From the NCBI GenBank assembly GCA_002426275.1, contig DIPB01000089.1, forward strand, positions 18,284-25,332: a stretch of DNA of 7,049 nucleotides, given 5' to 3'. The position numbers and the translations under genes are program-made. Origin of the DNA: Firmicutes bacterium UBA5499. Its GTDB lineage: Bacteria > Bacillota > DTU084. How positions within the stretch are numbered: the stretch's first letter is position 1; each line of letters opens with the position of its first letter. This document shows positions 5,258-7,049 of this stretch, one piece after another. Under the pieces are notes generated by a model. That model had not been told where the DNA came from. It made no database searches and saw only the letters and a list, made by a program, of their open reading frames with translations.

Positions 5258-6511
5258 ATGAACGGACATTACACAGATCCCGCCTTGGCTGCCGAGGGAG
5301 TCAGGAGGATCAAGTGGGCGGAGCAGGAGATGAAGGTCCTGCAGAAGCTGAATGAGCAGTGGCGCCTGACAAAGCCTCTCTCCGGGTTGAAAATAGCCGC
5401 TTGCCTGCATGTGACCACCGAAACTGCCAATTTGATGCGCGTTTTGGCAAATGCCGGCGCGGAGGTTGCTCTTTGCGCGTCCAATCCCCTGAGCACTCAA
5501 GACGATGTGGCGGCCGCGCTGGGAGAAGCTTACGGCATTGCCACCTATGCCGTCCGGGGCGAAGAGCGTCAGACATATTATCAGCATCTGGAGCAGGTTC
5601 TTGCCATCGGACCTCAGCTGACCATGGACGATGGAGCTGATTTGGTTTCCACCTTGCACAGCCGCCATCCGGAAAAAACAGCGGAGATTTTAGGCGGCAC
5701 TGAGGAGACCACAACCGGCGTGATTCGCCTGCGGGCTATGGCCCGGGCCGGAGAATTGAGATACCCAATCGTGGCGGTAAACGACGCTTACACCAAACAC
5801 CTGTTCGATAATCGCTACGGCACAGGTCAGTCCACAATCGACGGCATTCTTCGCCTGACTAACTATCTGCTTGCAGGCAAGACGTTTGTGGTGGCCGGCT
5901 ATGGCTGGTGCGGGCGCGGCCTTGCCATGAGAGCCAGAGGCATGGGCGCTAACGTGATTGTGACCGAAGTGGATCCCCTGAAAGCTTTGGAGGCTGTGAT
6001 GGACGGCTATCGGGTGATGCCTATGGAGGAAGCCGCCGTCATAGGCGATATTTTCGTCACAGTCACCGGCGATCTCAACGTGCTGGACAGACAGCACTTT
6101 GCGCTGATGAAAGACGGCGTCATCTTGGCCAACAGCGGCCATTTTGATGTGGAGATAAACATCGCGGCCTTAAAAGAGCTCAGTTCCCAGGTGCGGGAGG
6201 TGAGACGGGGCGTTGATGAATATACGCTCTCGGGCCGCAGGATTTATCTTTTGGCTCAGGGCAGGCTGGTTAACCTCTCCGGCGCCGAAGGCCATCCGGC
6301 TGTGGTGATGGACATGAGCTTTGCCAATCAGGCTTTATCCGCCCATTGGCTCTACACAACAGCCGAAAGCGTCCCTGCCCAGGTGCTGCCCGTGCCGGAG
6401 CATCTGGACCGCCAGATTGCGGAATTGAAACTGAAAAGCATGGAACTGTCCATCGATACTTTAACCGCCCAGCAGAAAAAATATCTTTCCTCCTGGCAAA
6501 TGGGAACATGA
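5258..6511 (+). CDS. ahcY: Adenosylhomocysteinase (short form)
   Basis: AhcY reversibly splits S-adenosylhomocysteine into adenosine and homocysteine with bound NAD, relieving inhibition of methyltransferases. The 417-residue protein has the catalytic domain residues expected from the human enzyme: LHVTTET (50-56), DDGADL (124-129), GGTEETTTG (146-154) and TKHLFDN (179-185) with Lys180 and Asp184. The NAD domain follows, with GYGWCGRG (214-221) and TEVDP (236-240), then [10 protein letters not shown] and [13 protein letters not shown]. It lacks the roughly 40-residue insertion of eukaryotic and many proteobacterial forms. It ends in [12 protein letters not shown] rather than the KPDHYRY tail that reaches into the partner subunit's NAD site, which is typical of archaeal and thermophile-type short enzymes. 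The ATG follows the mtnP stop with no gap, and a G-rich GGGGGGAGAG site serves it. Some short-form relatives prefer S-inosylhomocysteine, so the substrate is probable rather than certain. Confidence 0.93.
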   Translation: MNGHYTDPALAAEGVRRIKWAEQEMKVLQKLNEQWRLTKPLSGLKIAACLHVTTETANLMRVLANAGAEVALCASNPLSTQDDVAAALGEAYGIATYAVRGEERQTYYQHLEQVLAIGPQLTMDDGADLVSTLHSRHPEKTAEILGGTEETTTGVIRLRAMARAGELRYPIVAVNDAYTKHLFDNRYGTGQSTIDGILRLTNYLLAGKTFVVAGYGWCGRGLAMRARGMGANVIVTEVDPLKALEAVMDGYRVMPMEEAAVIGDIFVTVTGDLNVLDRQHFALMKDGVILANSGHFDVEINIAALKELSSQVREVRRGVDEYTLSGRRIYLLAQGRLVNLSGAEGHPAVVMDMSFANQALSAHWLYTTAESVPAQVLPVPEHLDRQIAELKLKSMELSIDTLTAQQKKYLSSWQMGT

Positions 6512-7049
6512 GCCGCGTGCTGCATCTGCTTCCTTACCTGGAAGCAGGGGGTACGGAGCGGGCGGTGCTCACCCTGACGCAGACGCTTTCCGGTTGGGAG
6601 TCTCGCGTCTTGGCGCCGCCCGGCTCCTTTGAGGAGCCTTTTGCGAAGCTAGGCTGCTTAGAGCTTATAGAAGGCGCCTTCGCCAAGAGCCTCAAACGCG
6701 CGCTCTCCGCCTGGAGGCCGGATCTGCTGCATGTGCACGCGGCAAGCCATTTCTTTTTCGCGGCGAAAAAAACAGGGTTGCCGCTTTTGTTTACAGGGCA
6801 CGGCTATCCCACAAATTTTGATTACTGGCTGTCCGCCAAGTTCTCCAATCGCTGGGCGAAGAGAGTGATCTCTGTCAGCTGCGCGGAAGAGAAACGCTTC
6901 CTGGCCGCCGGCCTGGACGGCAAAAAATCATTGGTGATCTATAATGGCATCTTCAAACCCCAGCCTGATCCGGACCGGGCGGCTCGCCTGGCGAAGACGC
7001 TGGGCCTGGCCGGGGATCGTCCCTTGGCTGTGATGGCGGCGAGACTAGT
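6508..7049 (+). CDS. Family 4 glycosyltransferase (3' end outside window)
   Basis: The frame from ATG 6508 stays open to the window end, giving 180 residues of the N-terminal domain. It has the GT-B glycosyltransferase layout: a beta strand VLHLLPYL followed by the glycine turn GGTERAV (14-20), [12 protein letters not shown] (72-83), TGHGYP (96-101), a second strand [17 protein letters not shown] (120-136) and VIYNGI (143-148). The last of these marks the hinge before the sugar-nucleotide-binding domain, which lies beyond the window. Such enzymes move a sugar from a nucleotide donor to a lipid or glycan; the target here is unknown. The start codon overlaps the ahcY stop in an ATGA junction, indicating translational coupling. 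A link between glycan synthesis and SAM salvage is not obvious, so it may simply share the transcript. It has no signal peptide and is likely cytoplasmic or membrane-peripheral. Confidence 0.85.
   Translation, partial: MSRVLHLLPYLEAGGTERAVLTLTQTLSGWESRVLAPPGSFEEPFAKLGCLELIEGAFAKSLKRALSAWRPDLLHVHAASHFFFAAKKTGLPLLFTGHGYPTNFDYWLSAKFSNRWAKRVISVSCAEEKRFLAAGLDGKKSLVIYNGIFKPQPDPDRAARLAKTLGLAGDRPLAVMAARL

Noticed and set aside
5063..5668. 201-codon minus-strand frame over the mtnP/ahcY junction
   Set aside because: It is antisense to conserved catalytic regions of both genes; its length is explained by codon bias of the real genes.

Overview
The window looks like the chromosome of an endospore-forming member of the Firmicutes, most likely Clostridia of the Peptococcaceae type. 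The support is a WhiA-family regulator, a SigH (Spo0H)-like sigma factor, a Spo0E-like small protein, strong GGAGG Shine-Dalgarno sites with frequent TTG/GTG starts, and a short-form adenosylhomocysteinase paired with an MTA-type phosphorylase. The organism call is an inference from gene content; no rRNA or species-specific marker is present.

Layout. (1) Positions 1-1613, plus strand: a tightly overlapping run of a 5'-truncated NusG domain II protein, a Gx transporter / heptaprenyl diphosphate synthase component I membrane protein, and whiA. Both junctions overlap by 20 nt. (2) Positions 1610-2224, minus strand: a LexA/S24-like regulator that meets whiA tail to tail with a 4-nt overlap. It appears to have lost the residues needed for self-cleavage. 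(3) Positions 2225-2417: a divergent regulatory gap with a perfect inverted repeat (AAGTTA-5 nt-TAACTT) immediately upstream of the S24-like gene's ribosome binding site. (4) Positions 2418-3409, plus strand: a SigH-like sigma factor, a structured spacer, and a 56-residue Spo0E-like protein. (5) Positions 3442-3470: an intrinsic terminator whose T-tract runs straight into the ribosome binding site of an AEC-family permease gene (3479-4390). (6) Positions 4454-7049: mtnP-like phosphorylase, ahcY and the start of a family 4 glycosyltransferase, with 0-nt and 4-nt junctions, so almost certainly one operon.

How the parts may work together. The phosphorylase and AhcY remove the two inhibitory by-products of S-adenosylmethionine use: methylthioadenosine and S-adenosylhomocysteine. 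The centre of the window groups three regulators: a non-cleavable S24-like repressor candidate, a SigH-like sigma factor and a Spo0E-like phosphatase. SigH and Spo0E act on the same decision (entry into sporulation) in Bacillus, so this cluster is the most interesting part of the window. The functional link is an inference from proximity. The terminator and anti-Shine-Dalgarno overlap in front of the AEC gene is the clearest RNA-level oddity.
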